Program-made: the position numbers and the translations under genes | Notes under the pieces: generated by a model | Seen by the model: only the letters and a program-made list of their open reading frames with translations | Told to the model about the DNA's origin: nothing | Databases searched by the model: none | Shown: positions 1 through 8,264 of the stretch, piece by piece | How positions within the stretch are numbered: position 1 is the first letter of the stretch | Layout: each line of letters starts with the position of its first letter | DNA from: an uncultured Desulfobacteraceae bacterium | GTDB lineage: Bacteria; Desulfobacterota; Desulfobacteria; Desulfobacterales; Desulfatirhabdiaceae | Reading direction: 5' to 3' | DNA length: 42,537 nt | NCBI GenBank assembly: GCA_903953895.1 | Contig: CAJBLH010000173.1 | Coordinates: forward strand, 1 to 42,537

Positions 1-725
1 GCATGCTTCGAAAACGCCTCCAGGTGATCAGAAAAACAGTATTCGCCTTCTTCCTGGGTCATCACCAGCAGCGCACAATTGCGATTGTCGAGAGTGATAT
101 CCTTCAAGTGATTCAACCCGGAAAAGACCCCTACCTTGCTGAATTTGCTGACGCCGGTTAAAAATACAAACCGCAGGTACTCATCCAGACCTTTCAACAC
201 TTCGTAAAAGCCCTTCAGGATATCTCGAATCCGCCGGGCTTTTTCCACATCATCGATGTTATCGATGATGGGTTTATCATATTCATCGATCAGAACAACA
301 ACCTTTCCCTTATCCGACAATTGCCGGATCAAATCCCGAAACTGCTTCTGGTAGTCTCCAACATCACAGGATACCCCATAACCGACAGCCACTTCCTGAA
401 TCCGCTCCTCCAGCTTGAGTTTCAACATGCCGGCATCTTCAACGCGAAACTGGCTGAAATCGATCCGGATCACCGGATGCGGCTCCCAGTCGTAGTCTGT
501 GCCGTCAATCCACAGCCCTTTGAACAACTTTCTTTGGCCCAAAAAAATGGCTTCAAGTGTGGACAACAGCAGGCTTTTTCCGAACCGGCGTGGGCGGGAC
601 AGAAAATAGACCCCTTTGGAATATCGAACCATTTCATATATCCAACGGGTTTTATCCACATATAGAAAATTTCCTGTTATCAAATCACCGAATGACTGAA
701 TTCCAATCGGTAAAGGTTTGATCAT
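1..725 (-). CDS. AAA-ATPase-like / PD-(D/E)XK family protein, 3' end outside window
   Basis: The minus-strand frame stays open from the start codon near 725 to the window edge, so only about 240 N-terminal residues are visible. The N-terminus (MIKPLPIGIQSF, then FLYVDKT) and the Walker A-like RPRRFGKSLLL near residue 47 are the signature of the AAA-ATPase_like family (PF09820). A Walker B-like VVLIDEYDKPI follows near residue 147 and a sensor-like RFVFLTGVSKFS further on. Members usually end in a PD-(D/E)XK nuclease-like domain, which would lie beyond the edge. AGGAG sits six bases before the ATG at 725; an in-frame ATG at 731 abuts the same AGGAG and is less likely. The molecular role of the family is not established; it is often multicopy in anaerobes. 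Family confidence is high, function unknown. Confidence 0.85.
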   Translation of the reverse strand, partial: MIKPLPIGIQSFGDLITGNFLYVDKTRWIYEMVRYSKGVYFLSRPRRFGKSLLLSTLEAIFLGQRKLFKGLWIDGTDYDWEPHPVIRIDFSQFRVEDAGMLKLKLEERIQEVAVGYGVSCDVGDYQKQFRDLIRQLSDKGKVVVLIDEYDKPIIDNIDDVEKARRIRDILKGFYEVLKGLDEYLRFVFLTGVSKFSKVGVFSGLNHLKDITLDNRNCALLVMTQEEGEYCFSDHLEAFSKH

Positions 726-850
726 GGCCATCTCCTGTTCTTGCAAAACCGTTTTGATCCATCTGGGCGGTTCCCCACCGGTGTGAACCCATCGATCAGG
801 TATTCCAAAAAGGATTCCCGGACTTCGATGTTCGGATAGAAACTCGATTT
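722..850 (-). pseudogene. Frame-shifted scrap of a second AAA-ATPase-like/PD-(D/E)XK gene
   Basis: In the frame one base off from the AAA-ATPase-like gene, the minus strand reads FYPNIEVRESFLEYLID followed by GFTPVG before stopping at 722-724. A (Y)PN-x-EVR-x-SF-x-x-YL motif is typical of the middle of AAA-ATPase_like/PD-(D/E)XK proteins, not of their start. A TGA lies just upstream at 851-853, so this is not an intact gene. It is best read as debris from a duplicated or recombined copy whose end overlaps the start of the surviving gene. The motif is short and recognised from memory of the family. Confidence 0.4.
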
Positions 851-886
851 TCATCGATGTGGGCGCCTTGTCAATGCCATGGCCGT

Positions 887-1774
887 TTATCCTGAAAGCG
901 ATATGTTCGCGGGGGGCAGTTCCCCGAACAAATCGCCGATCAGATCCATCAACGTTTCCTGCAGCCGCTGGTCATCGGATAAAGGCAGGCAGATGGCCGA
1001 CCGGCAAGCATCGGTGATGGATATTCCCTGTCTGATCAGGCAGCCCGCATAAATGAGAAGCCGGGTGCTGGCGCCTTCGGTCAACCCGTGTTCGCGAATG
1101 TTTCGGATTTTTCCGGCCAGTTGAACAAGTTTAATGGCGGTTTCCAAATCCAGACCGCTTTCCCGGGAGACGATGGCGGCTTCATTGTCGGGGTTCGGAT
1201 AGTGGAATTCCAGAGAGACAAACCGCTGCCGGGTGCTTTGCTTCAGGTCTTTGAGTACGGACTGGTATCCGGGATTGTACGAGACAACCATCAAAAAATC
1301 CGGGTGAGCGGCAATGCTTTCGCCTTTTTTATCGATGTGAAGGGTTCGGCGGCTGTCGGTCAGCGGGTGAATGACGACGGTGGTGTCTTTTCGGGCTTCA
1401 ACGATTTCATCGAGATAACAGATCGCACCCGTCCGGACCGCATGGGTCAGGGGGCCGTCCATCCACACGGTTTCATCGTTTAACAGCAGGTACCGTCCGA
1501 TCAGATCCGACGCAAAGAGATCTTCATGGCAGGCGACGGTAATCAGGGGCTTTTTCAGCCGGTGCGCCATGTATTCCACGAAACGGGTTTTGCCGCAGCC
1601 GGTCGGCCCTTTTAAAATGACCGGCAGCCTCGCCTGATATGCAGCTTCAAACAAGGGGATTTCGTTATTGGACGGCAGATAGTAGGGTGAGACGGCATCT
1701 TCGCTGTCACGGTTATCGGTCGGTAATGGGGATGTCATGAACGGAAATGCTCCGAGATGGTTTTCATCTTGCAT
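887..1774 (-). CDS. NorQ/CbbQ-type MoxR-family AAA+ ATPase
   Basis: A 295-residue AAA+ ATPase of the CbbQ/NirQ/NorQ branch. Walker A GPTGCGKT is at residues 56-63, Walker B YLDE near 120-123, sensor-1 SYNPG near 165-169 and an arginine-finger candidate TRQRF near 181-185. The C-terminal 80 residues match the CbbQ_C region in length and position. Family members remodel or activate metalloenzymes (nitric oxide reductase, Rubisco) together with a VWA-domain partner (NorD/CbbO). No such partner or client lies beside this gene, so its client here is unknown. It is divergent from the TraB gene across an AT-rich gap. Two starts are possible: 1774, with no visible ribosome site, or an internal ATG at 1738, preceded by GGAG about 11 bases upstream. 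Confidence 0.85.
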   Translation of the reverse strand: MQDENHLGAFPFMTSPLPTDNRDSEDAVSPYYLPSNNEIPLFEAAYQARLPVILKGPTGCGKTRFVEYMAHRLKKPLITVACHEDLFASDLIGRYLLLNDETVWMDGPLTHAVRTGAICYLDEIVEARKDTTVVIHPLTDSRRTLHIDKKGESIAAHPDFLMVVSYNPGYQSVLKDLKQSTRQRFVSLEFHYPNPDNEAAIVSRESGLDLETAIKLVQLAGKIRNIREHGLTEGASTRLLIYAGCLIRQGISITDACRSAICLPLSDDQRLQETLMDLIGDLFGELPPANISLSG

Positions 1775-1797
1775 GAAAAAATAAAATTTTATATAAT
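1769..1797 (+). promoter_or_regulatory. Putative sigma-70 promoter for the TraB-family gene
   Basis: TTGCAT at 1769-1774, a 17-base spacer, then a perfect TATAAT at 1792-1797. The -35 match is only partial. The surrounding gap (1775-1830) is strongly AT-rich and separates two divergent genes. Transcription would begin near 1804, leaving a leader of about 88 bases before the ATG at 1892. Confidence 0.45.
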
Positions 1798-1891
1798 TTC
1801 AAAAATTTATATTGGAAAAAGCGGCTGTTTTGCCGGCGTTAAAAGTCATATCAGTGGCTTTGACCCTTAACTCATAAGGATTATATACGGA

Positions 1892-3064
1892 ATGTCAGAA
1901 TCGAACAATCATAATATGGTTCACCGGTTACGTCTGGAAGATAAGGAAATTGTATTGATCGGCACAGCCCATGTATCCCGGGAGAGCTCGGATCTGGTGG
2001 CTGCAGTGATCGAGACGGAAACACCGGATACGGTCTGTGTGGAACTCTGCGCGTCCCGCTACCAGACCATCCGGATGAAAGATCAGTGGCAGAACATGGA
2101 TATCGTCAAAGTCATCAAGGAAAAGAAAACATTTCTCCTGCTGTCGAATCTGATTCTGGCGGCGTTTCAAAAACGAATTGCAGCCAAACTCGATATCGTT
2201 CCGGGTGCTGAGATGATTCGCGCCATCGAAGCTGCGGATGCATCGGGTGCTGCCGTTCATCTTGCCGACCGAGAGATTCGCGTGACCCTGTCGCGGGCCT
2301 GGAAAGCCATGACATTCTGGGAAAAAAACAAGCTGCTGTATCATCTGCTGATCTCTTTTACCGAAGCCGAAGACATCAGCCAGGAAGATATTGAAAAAAT
2401 GAAAGAGCAGGATGTGCTGGAGTCCCTGATGGCGGATGTGGGAAAAACCCTTCCCATGCTTAAACGCATTCTGATCGAAGAACGGGATCAGTATCTGGCG
2501 GAAAAAATACGTACAGCGCCGGGAACAAAAATCGTGGCGGTGGTCGGCGCCGGACATGTTGCCGGCATCAAGGCCAACTGGGAAAAACCCATAGATATCG
2601 CGGCCCTGGAAACACTGCCGCCGGATGGAAAACTCGCGGCATTTCTAGGATGGGCCATCCCAGGGGCGATCGTTCTGCTGATGGCCGGCGGATTTTTTTT
2701 CGGCGGCGCGCATGTGGGAACGAACATGATCACCGGGTGGGTGCTGACTACCGGCATTCTGGCCGGTATTGGCGCTGCGGCTGCCCTGGCCCATCCCTTA
2801 ACGATTCTTTCCTCGATGCTGGCGGCCCCCATCACCACACTCCATCCGCTGATTGCCGCTGGCTGGGTTTCGGGCCTGGTCGAGGCGTTTTCGCGAAAAC
2901 CCAGAGTCCGGGACATCGAGGCGCTGCCACTGGATATCCTGTCGGTCAAAGGGTTCTGGCGAAACAAGGTAACGCGGATTCTGCTGGTTGTGGTGTTCAC
3001 CAACATCGGCGCTTCCATCGGAACCTTTGTGGCCGTGCCGCTGATGCTGAAAATGATGCACTGA
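1892..3064 (+). CDS. TraB/PrgY family membrane protein
   Basis: A 390-residue protein with the TraB/PrgY/GumN fold. GTAHVS at residues 24-29 and a conserved glutamate in VCVELCASRY (near 48-57) are the N-terminal hallmarks, and VGAGHVAGI near residue 218 is the second conserved box. From about residue 245 onward there are three or four hydrophobic segments (for example AIPGAIVLLMAGGFFFGG, and a final one near 365-385), giving a membrane-anchored C-terminus. PrgY of enterococci limits pheromone export, and the conserved residues suggest a metal-dependent peptidase-like activity, but no function is proven for bacterial chromosomal members. The gene opens a run of six plus-strand genes. Confidence 0.85.
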   Translation: MSESNNHNMVHRLRLEDKEIVLIGTAHVSRESSDLVAAVIETETPDTVCVELCASRYQTIRMKDQWQNMDIVKVIKEKKTFLLLSNLILAAFQKRIAAKLDIVPGAEMIRAIEAADASGAAVHLADREIRVTLSRAWKAMTFWEKNKLLYHLLISFTEAEDISQEDIEKMKEQDVLESLMADVGKTLPMLKRILIEERDQYLAEKIRTAPGTKIVAVVGAGHVAGIKANWEKPIDIAALETLPPDGKLAAFLGWAIPGAIVLLMAGGFFFGGAHVGTNMITGWVLTTGILAGIGAAAALAHPLTILSSMLAAPITTLHPLIAAGWVSGLVEAFSRKPRVRDIEALPLDILSVKGFWRNKVTRILLVVVFTNIGASIGTFVAVPLMLKMMH

Positions 3065-3095
3065 AACAAAAACTATTTGAAATGAAGTTTGAAAT

Positions 3096-3836
3096 ATGAT
3101 CCAATTGTCTCAAACGGCTGCTGAACGGAAGTTGGCATTTACCTCAGACGGTTTCCATTTATCGGGAACCCTTCATTTACCGGATATTCATCAACCACCG
3201 GTCATCATCGGCTCGCACGGCCTGTTAAGCACCGGCAGGTCACCCAAACAGATTGAAATGGCCAGGCAATGCCAGGCCGCCGGCATGGCTTATTTTCGTT
3301 TCGATCATCGCGGATGCGGCGAAAGTGATGGAAGCCGGTCCGATGCCGCGGATTTTGAAGGCCGCTGCCGGGATTTGCGCTGCGCCATCGCATTTTTGCG
3401 AAACAATTATGATTTGGGTCCGAAAACAGGACTGTTCGGCAGCAGCCTCGGCGGCGCGGTTTGCCTGTCGATGGCTTCTGAAATGCCTGTCCATGCACTG
3501 GTTACTGTTGCCGCCCCCTTAGACAGTCAGTCCTTGATCGATTCAGCCGGGGGGGTGGTTCCGGATGGGATATCTGCAGAAACAGCACTTTCTTCCCGGT
3601 TCAGATTCGATTTGTCGAACCGCTTGTCGGCCATTAGCCGTGTTTTGATATTTCATGGGGAAGACGATTCGGTTGTGCCGGTATCCCATGCCCGGCATTT
3701 GTTCGAAAAAGCAGGTCATCCCAAAAAACTGGTGATTCAGGAAAATGGAGACCATGTCATGAGTAACCCCCTTCATCAGAAATCGTTCATATCAGAATCC
3801 CTGTTGTGGTTTTCAACGCTCCTGAAGACCAAATAG
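3096..3836 (+). CDS. Alpha/beta hydrolase (serine aminopeptidase S33-like)
   Basis: A 246-residue alpha/beta hydrolase without a signal peptide, so presumably cytoplasmic. The sequence shows GSHGLLSTG (oxyanion-hole region) near residues 39-47, DHRGCGESDG at 70-79, the nucleophile elbow GSSLGG at 115-120 (catalytic Ser117), the acid in HGEDDSVVP near 188-196 (Asp190 or Asp191) and the histidine in NGDHVM (His220). The complete triad argues for an active esterase, lipase or peptidase; the substrate cannot be told from sequence. It follows the TraB gene by 31 bases and precedes the SPFH gene by 20 bases, so co-transcription is likely. Confidence 0.88.
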   Translation: MIQLSQTAAERKLAFTSDGFHLSGTLHLPDIHQPPVIIGSHGLLSTGRSPKQIEMARQCQAAGMAYFRFDHRGCGESDGSRSDAADFEGRCRDLRCAIAFLRNNYDLGPKTGLFGSSLGGAVCLSMASEMPVHALVTVAAPLDSQSLIDSAGGVVPDGISAETALSSRFRFDLSNRLSAISRVLIFHGEDDSVVPVSHARHLFEKAGHPKKLVIQENGDHVMSNPLHQKSFISESLLWFSTLLKTK

Positions 3837-3856
3837 CTCCGCTCAAAGGAGGAACC

Positions 3857-4798
3857 ATGCCCGAAGAGCTTCCCAGACATTTATTTACCAGAGCCTTTGT
3901 CAAAACCATCCTACGCCGCATACTGGCGCTGGCGACCCTGGTGGGGCTCTTTTACGGTCTATCGGCGCTGATATACGCCACCCGGGCCATATTCAAGGTC
4001 AAAATGAATTATGCCGTCGTACTCGAGCGCTTTGGCGGCCGCCGGGAAGCCATCACGGACATCGGCTGGCACGTCCGGCTGCCGTATTTCACCCGCATCG
4101 AGCAAGAAGTCTCGCTGATGAACCAGACGCTGTTTCTGGGCGGAACGCCGGAACCCATGAGAATCATATCCAAGGAAAGTGTGGCGCTGTGGACGTCGGC
4201 TGTCCTGACCTACCGGATTCGTGATCTGAAAACCTGGGCCATCGAGAATCTGGATCCTTTGAACCTGCTGCAAGGAGATTATGACGGCATCGTCAAGGAC
4301 ATCCTTCAGGCCCATGAGGTTAACGCGCTGATCAGCAGCCGTGAAAAAATCAAGGATGATATTTTTGTCGCCTTGAAATCCAGGCCAATCAATGAAGGCG
4401 GCCCCACGCTCGAAAAAAAATACGGCATCGAAGTGGTCAGCTTCGTTCTGAAAGAAACCCGCTTCGGAGACAAACTGGTTGAAGCCACCGAAGAAAAGAA
4501 ACGCAGAGAACTGATTGCTGAAGCCGATAATTATTCCGCCGACCAGGAGGCCAGCCGGATTCGAAAGCTTTATGCCGCTTATCTGGAAAGCATTCAATCT
4601 CTCCAGCAGGCCCTCGGCAGGCCCGACGGTTCTACGGATACGGCGCTCTTGCAGTTTCTGACCCAGCAGAAGTGGGCCACGGCATACGAAAAAAATGTCG
4701 AAGGCCAGAATACCATCGTAATTCAAAATACCCAGGATTCTCCGGCAATTACGCTGCCCACGGCACAGTCGCACCGGAAATCTGCGGGAGAGCGGTAA
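3857..4798 (+). CDS. SPFH/band-7 (prohibitin/HflC-like) membrane protein
   Basis: A 313-residue SPFH-domain protein. The start at 3857 is chosen because AAAGGAGG lies five bases upstream; a longer frame opening at 3806 lacks this and runs into the hydrolase gene. One hydrophobic segment near residues 25-48 (ILALATLVGLFYGLSALIYA) anchors it. The SPFH core follows from NYAVVLERFGGR through the region ending GIEVVSFVLKETRFGD. A charged helical stretch with EATEEKKRRELIAEADNYSA is the usual SPFH coiled-coil arm. Relatives such as HflK/HflC and prohibitins form large membrane rings that house and regulate AAA proteases. Its stop codon overlaps the start of the AAA-AAA-Lon gene (TAATG), which strongly suggests the two proteins work together. 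Confidence 0.88.
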   Translation: MPEELPRHLFTRAFVKTILRRILALATLVGLFYGLSALIYATRAIFKVKMNYAVVLERFGGRREAITDIGWHVRLPYFTRIEQEVSLMNQTLFLGGTPEPMRIISKESVALWTSAVLTYRIRDLKTWAIENLDPLNLLQGDYDGIVKDILQAHEVNALISSREKIKDDIFVALKSRPINEGGPTLEKKYGIEVVSFVLKETRFGDKLVEATEEKKRRELIAEADNYSADQEASRIRKLYAAYLESIQSLQQALGRPDGSTDTALLQFLTQQKWATAYEKNVEGQNTIVIQNTQDSPAITLPTAQSHRKSAGER

Positions 4799-7700
4799 TG
4801 GCGAAAAGACTGACCAAAGAAGTTCGCTATATCAGTCTGCCTGAAAAACGGATTCAGGAAATCAGGCGATTGGTGGCGTCGTGGCCCTATGAAACCAAGG
4901 CATTCATGCGCTCACGCCTGAACCAGTACAGCCCGCCATCAGACTGGCTCAATACCCTGCTCGAAAATGTTCTGTCTTTTTTTTTGACTGCTCCGGAAAA
5001 GCGTTTTGTCATTCTGAAAGATCCGGAAATTTTAACCGACTGGCAGCGCCGGTTTGAAATATCCGGAAAGACCAATCCCCAGCAGGCCTGGAACAAGATT
5101 CTGGAAAAGGAAGTGTCGGCCAAGGACTACACCTATCTGTTGTCTCTGCTTGATAAAGACCTCAGCGACGTCCATGTTCCCGTGGAGCTGACATGCCTGT
5201 TTGACAAAATCTACCGGGCCCATATTCGAAAAGAATATCTCTCTGATCCGTCCATTCCCAAGGCGCCACTGATTCTTTTTATCGGACCGAGCGGCAGCGG
5301 CAAGACATCCACAGTCCGTCAGACCCTCGAACAGGTAATTTTTGTCAATGAGGTGCGGCCCGAGGTGGACCTGGAACAAAAAAAAGAAGAAGCCCTTGCC
5401 GCAGAAACGTTCTGGAAAACCATCGACCAGGTGGATCCGACCTTGGCGGCAGAAATCGCCAGACAAAAAAAAGTGGCGTTTTATCAGTTCCTTTCCAGAG
5501 TGCCGGGAATCAGCCGTCTCCTGAAAAACCGGATCGGGAAGAATCTCTCTCAACTTGAAGAACAGGGGGTGCTAGTCGATTACACCATGATTACACCCAA
5601 CGATTACCAGACGGCTCTGGCCGGAGAGCCCGGCAATTACTTCAAGAAGGCACTCGGAGACCCCCGAAGAACCACCATCCGGCATGTTGAAGAGGCGCAC
5701 AGCGCTTTTGGAAAAACCGAAGGCAAAGACAGCGGACCCGATCGTCAGCAGCGGACTCTGATCGATACCGCCAATATTGTGATCGATGAAATCATCAACG
5801 GCCGCAGAGACTGTCTGCTGATCGCCACGACCGATCAGCCCGAGCGTTTCGATCAGACGATTTACCGGCGTTTTGTGGAAAAAGGAAAAATACTGGATCT
5901 GTCGGATTTCTGGAAAAATCCGGAAAACCTGAAAGAAGTCGTCCGTCTCGAACTGATTCGAAACGATATCGTGGTGACCGACGATGTCTGTCTGCTTCAT
6001 GCCCGCTGTGTTTCCCCGGACCAGGTGCAAACGGCTGTAAACAGCATCTATGCCATTTTTCAGGAAAGATCATTGAAAATCACCCCGGCTTATGTGCGAA
6101 AGCTGGTGCATTCCATCATTGAAATTCAGGGCGGTTTTTCGGCAGCCTATCTGGAGGATTCGCTTCTGGTGAGACAAGCCTTTGAACTTGTTGCCAGAAA
6201 CGCATTCGGCGATTTGTTCGAAAAAGTCGTGGATCGGATGGATCGCCAGGTTCACTGGGATGATTATGTGGGAAAAGTCAAGGATGTGTTTTCCGAAATG
6301 GCCAACAACTGCCTGTATTATAATGTCAGCGAAGAGAAAGGTGTGGTGTTGAACGGCCCGCCGGGAAGCGGCAAAACTTTTCTCATCCGGGCCTGGCTCA
6401 GCGAAAATAGCGACATTCACGATATCGCCACCAGTGCTTCTGCGCTTCAAGACCCGGTAAACCCCTGGGAAGGTGCGGTAGAGAATCTGGAAAAAGTCTA
6501 TGACATCGCCAAAATGATCGCACCTTCTCTGGTGTTTTTTGATGAAGGGGATTCTCTGGCGCCCAAACGCAGCACTTCCGGCGGCTCTCCTTCCGATAAA
6601 CTGACCAACAAATTTCTGAATTTGATCGACGGAGAAATTCCGCTCAACCAGGTGTTTACGGTGCTGACCACCAACCGGCTTGATATTCTGGACCCTGCCC
6701 TGATCCGGTCTAAACGGCTGAAAGTGATGGAGGTGTCCGGACATCTGCGGCTGAAGGATATCACAGATATCGTCCGGCATACGCTAAGAGATATTCCTTT
6801 GGCGTCTGATCTTTCGGTGGAAGCCATTGTGGAATCAGCCAAAGGACTGTGCAACACCCCTGCGGATTATTCGGCTTTTGTGGAAAAAGCCCGATCACTT
6901 CGCAGCACGGAATATGAAGTGTTGCAGCGGATCCGCGATCTGACCCATGCATCGTCCGCCATACGCGATAAATTTGTCAAATTCAATTTCAAAACCTTGA
7001 TGGGGATACTGGATGCCGTGGATGCGCCACAGTCGCTTCGGTCTGTTGTCTATGGCGATCCGGCGGCGTTTTTATCCCGCTACGGAGACGTAATTGCACT
7101 GCTTGAGCCGGTCACCGGCATGGACAGTTATCCGCTGATGCTCTCCCATCTGAGTTCCGCAAGACAGGAAATCTCTCACAGTCCGACAAAAATCGGCAAG
7201 ATGCAGCTTGATGATTTTCTCGAGGCTGAACTCAGCCAGGAACCCCAGGTGGGTTTTATTATCGGGGTAGGGGCCAACGACGTATCCGGTGTGCTGCTGC
7301 CCATCGCTACCAGCCTGACCTACAGCCTGTCTGCAGAAAAAGTTCTTGTGACCGGGGCCGTGTCATCCGGATCAGCAGCAACGGCAGAGCTTGACATGGC
7401 GGTGCAGATGACCCAGCAGTCGGCCCAGGAAGCCCTGACCATGGTGAAAAACTATCTTCAGGAACTTGATCCCAAGGTCAGCATTCCCAAATTGCTGGGG
7501 GAATTTCTGGACCGGTACACCATCCATCATCAACTGCTTTCCGCTTCATACAATGTCGGCGGTCCATCCGCAGGGTATGCGCTGGCGTTGAACACCTTGT
7601 CCGCCCTGCTTCAGATTCCCATCTATCATGATTTTGGAATTACCGGTGCGCCCTGGACCAAAGGTGTTAAAAAAGGCGAGGTGGGCGGCTCCGTCATTAT

Positions 7701-8217
7701 CGGCGGGCATAAGAAAAAAACGGAAAAAGTACTCCAGTATCTGCGCAGAATGTATATGCCGCTTCAAAATTACAAGGATCTGGAAAATGAATTTCTCGTG
7801 AATTACTGGGAACAGGGAAAAGACATTCTGGGGATTTCCAATTTCGGCGAACTGGTGCCGGAAGTCGTCTGTCTGGGGTCCGGATACGAGGCCACGCTGA
7901 AGGAGTTGATCGCCATGCGGATCGACCTTAAACTGAAAAAATCCAGAGGCTACACGGCAAATGACAGCTATAAGGAAACTATTCTTAAAAACAGAAAAAT
8001 TCTGAAAGATCAGCTCGAGACCCGGATCGTGAGCCGTCTGGAAGCCATTCGTAAATACCTCAGAAACCCTGTCCGAGACCCCCACCAGTCACTGGAAGAT
8101 ATTTTTCAGGAACACGGAAAATCCAGGCTTATCGGCATCTCACCGATCCTGAATTTTCTGACCAATCAAAAAAAATGGATAGACCACTGGTCCTTCAGGG
8201 GGCGAAAGCCGCAATGA
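4798..8217 (+). CDS. Large double-AAA protein with C-terminal Lon-type protease domain
   Basis: A 1139-residue protein starting at the ATG overlapping the SPFH stop; an upstream in-frame start lies inside the SPFH gene. AAA domain 1 has Walker A GPSGSGKTS near 163-171, a degenerate Walker B VEEAH near 297-301 and a sensor/arginine-finger stretch LLIATTDQPERF with RRFVEKG. AAA domain 2 has Walker A GPPGSGKT near 520-527, Walker B VFFDEGD with Asp582-Glu583, and TVLTTNRLDILDPALIRSK. The C-terminal part carries a Lon proteolytic domain: GGPSAG with Ser924, then GGHKKK with Lys974 at the position of the Lon catalytic lysine. Both dyad residues are present, so it should be an active ATP-dependent serine protease. 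No membrane segment is evident, so attachment to the membrane would be through the SPFH partner. Standard Lon proteins have one AAA module and a LAN domain; this is a different architecture. Confidence 0.88.
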   Translation: MAKRLTKEVRYISLPEKRIQEIRRLVASWPYETKAFMRSRLNQYSPPSDWLNTLLENVLSFFLTAPEKRFVILKDPEILTDWQRRFEISGKTNPQQAWNKILEKEVSAKDYTYLLSLLDKDLSDVHVPVELTCLFDKIYRAHIRKEYLSDPSIPKAPLILFIGPSGSGKTSTVRQTLEQVIFVNEVRPEVDLEQKKEEALAAETFWKTIDQVDPTLAAEIARQKKVAFYQFLSRVPGISRLLKNRIGKNLSQLEEQGVLVDYTMITPNDYQTALAGEPGNYFKKALGDPRRTTIRHVEEAHSAFGKTEGKDSGPDRQQRTLIDTANIVIDEIINGRRDCLLIATTDQPERFDQTIYRRFVEKGKILDLSDFWKNPENLKEVVRLELIRNDIVVTDDVCLLHARCVSPDQVQTAVNSIYAIFQERSLKITPAYVRKLVHSIIEIQGGFSAAYLEDSLLVRQAFELVARNAFGDLFEKVVDRMDRQVHWDDYVGKVKDVFSEMANNCLYYNVSEEKGVVLNGPPGSGKTFLIRAWLSENSDIHDIATSASALQDPVNPWEGAVENLEKVYDIAKMIAPSLVFFDEGDSLAPKRSTSGGSPSDKLTNKFLNLIDGEIPLNQVFTVLTTNRLDILDPALIRSKRLKVMEVSGHLRLKDITDIVRHTLRDIPLASDLSVEAIVESAKGLCNTPADYSAFVEKARSLRSTEYEVLQRIRDLTHASSAIRDKFVKFNFKTLMGILDAVDAPQSLRSVVYGDPAAFLSRYGDVIALLEPVTGMDSYPLMLSHLSSARQEISHSPTKIGKMQLDDFLEAELSQEPQVGFIIGVGANDVSGVLLPIATSLTYSLSAEKVLVTGAVSSGSAATAELDMAVQMTQQSAQEALTMVKNYLQELDPKVSIPKLLGEFLDRYTIHHQLLSASYNVGGPSAGYALALNTLSALLQIPIYHDFGITGAPWTKGVKKGEVGGSVIIGGHKKKTEKVLQYLRRMYMPLQNYKDLENEFLVNYWEQGKDILGISNFGELVPEVVCLGSGYEATLKELIAMRIDLKLKKSRGYTANDSYKETILKNRKILKDQLETRIVSRLEAIRKYLRNPVRDPHQSLEDIFQEHGKSRLIGISPILNFLTNQKKWIDHWSFRGRKPQ

Positions 8218-8264
8218 CGGCCGCTCTGCTTATCCTTCTCCATGACACCATCATTAGAGGAAAC

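Noticed and set aside
3806-3856. Longer N-terminus for the SPFH protein
   Set aside because: It overlaps the hydrolase gene end, while the ATG at 3857 has an excellent AAAGGAGG.
4672-4797. Longer N-terminus for the AAA-AAA-Lon protein
   Set aside because: It lies inside the SPFH gene and the TAATG junction gives a natural coupled start.
6070-6780. 236-codon minus-strand open frame
   Set aside because: Antisense to the AAA-AAA-Lon gene, which has clear motifs in the same bases; no family features in the reverse frame.
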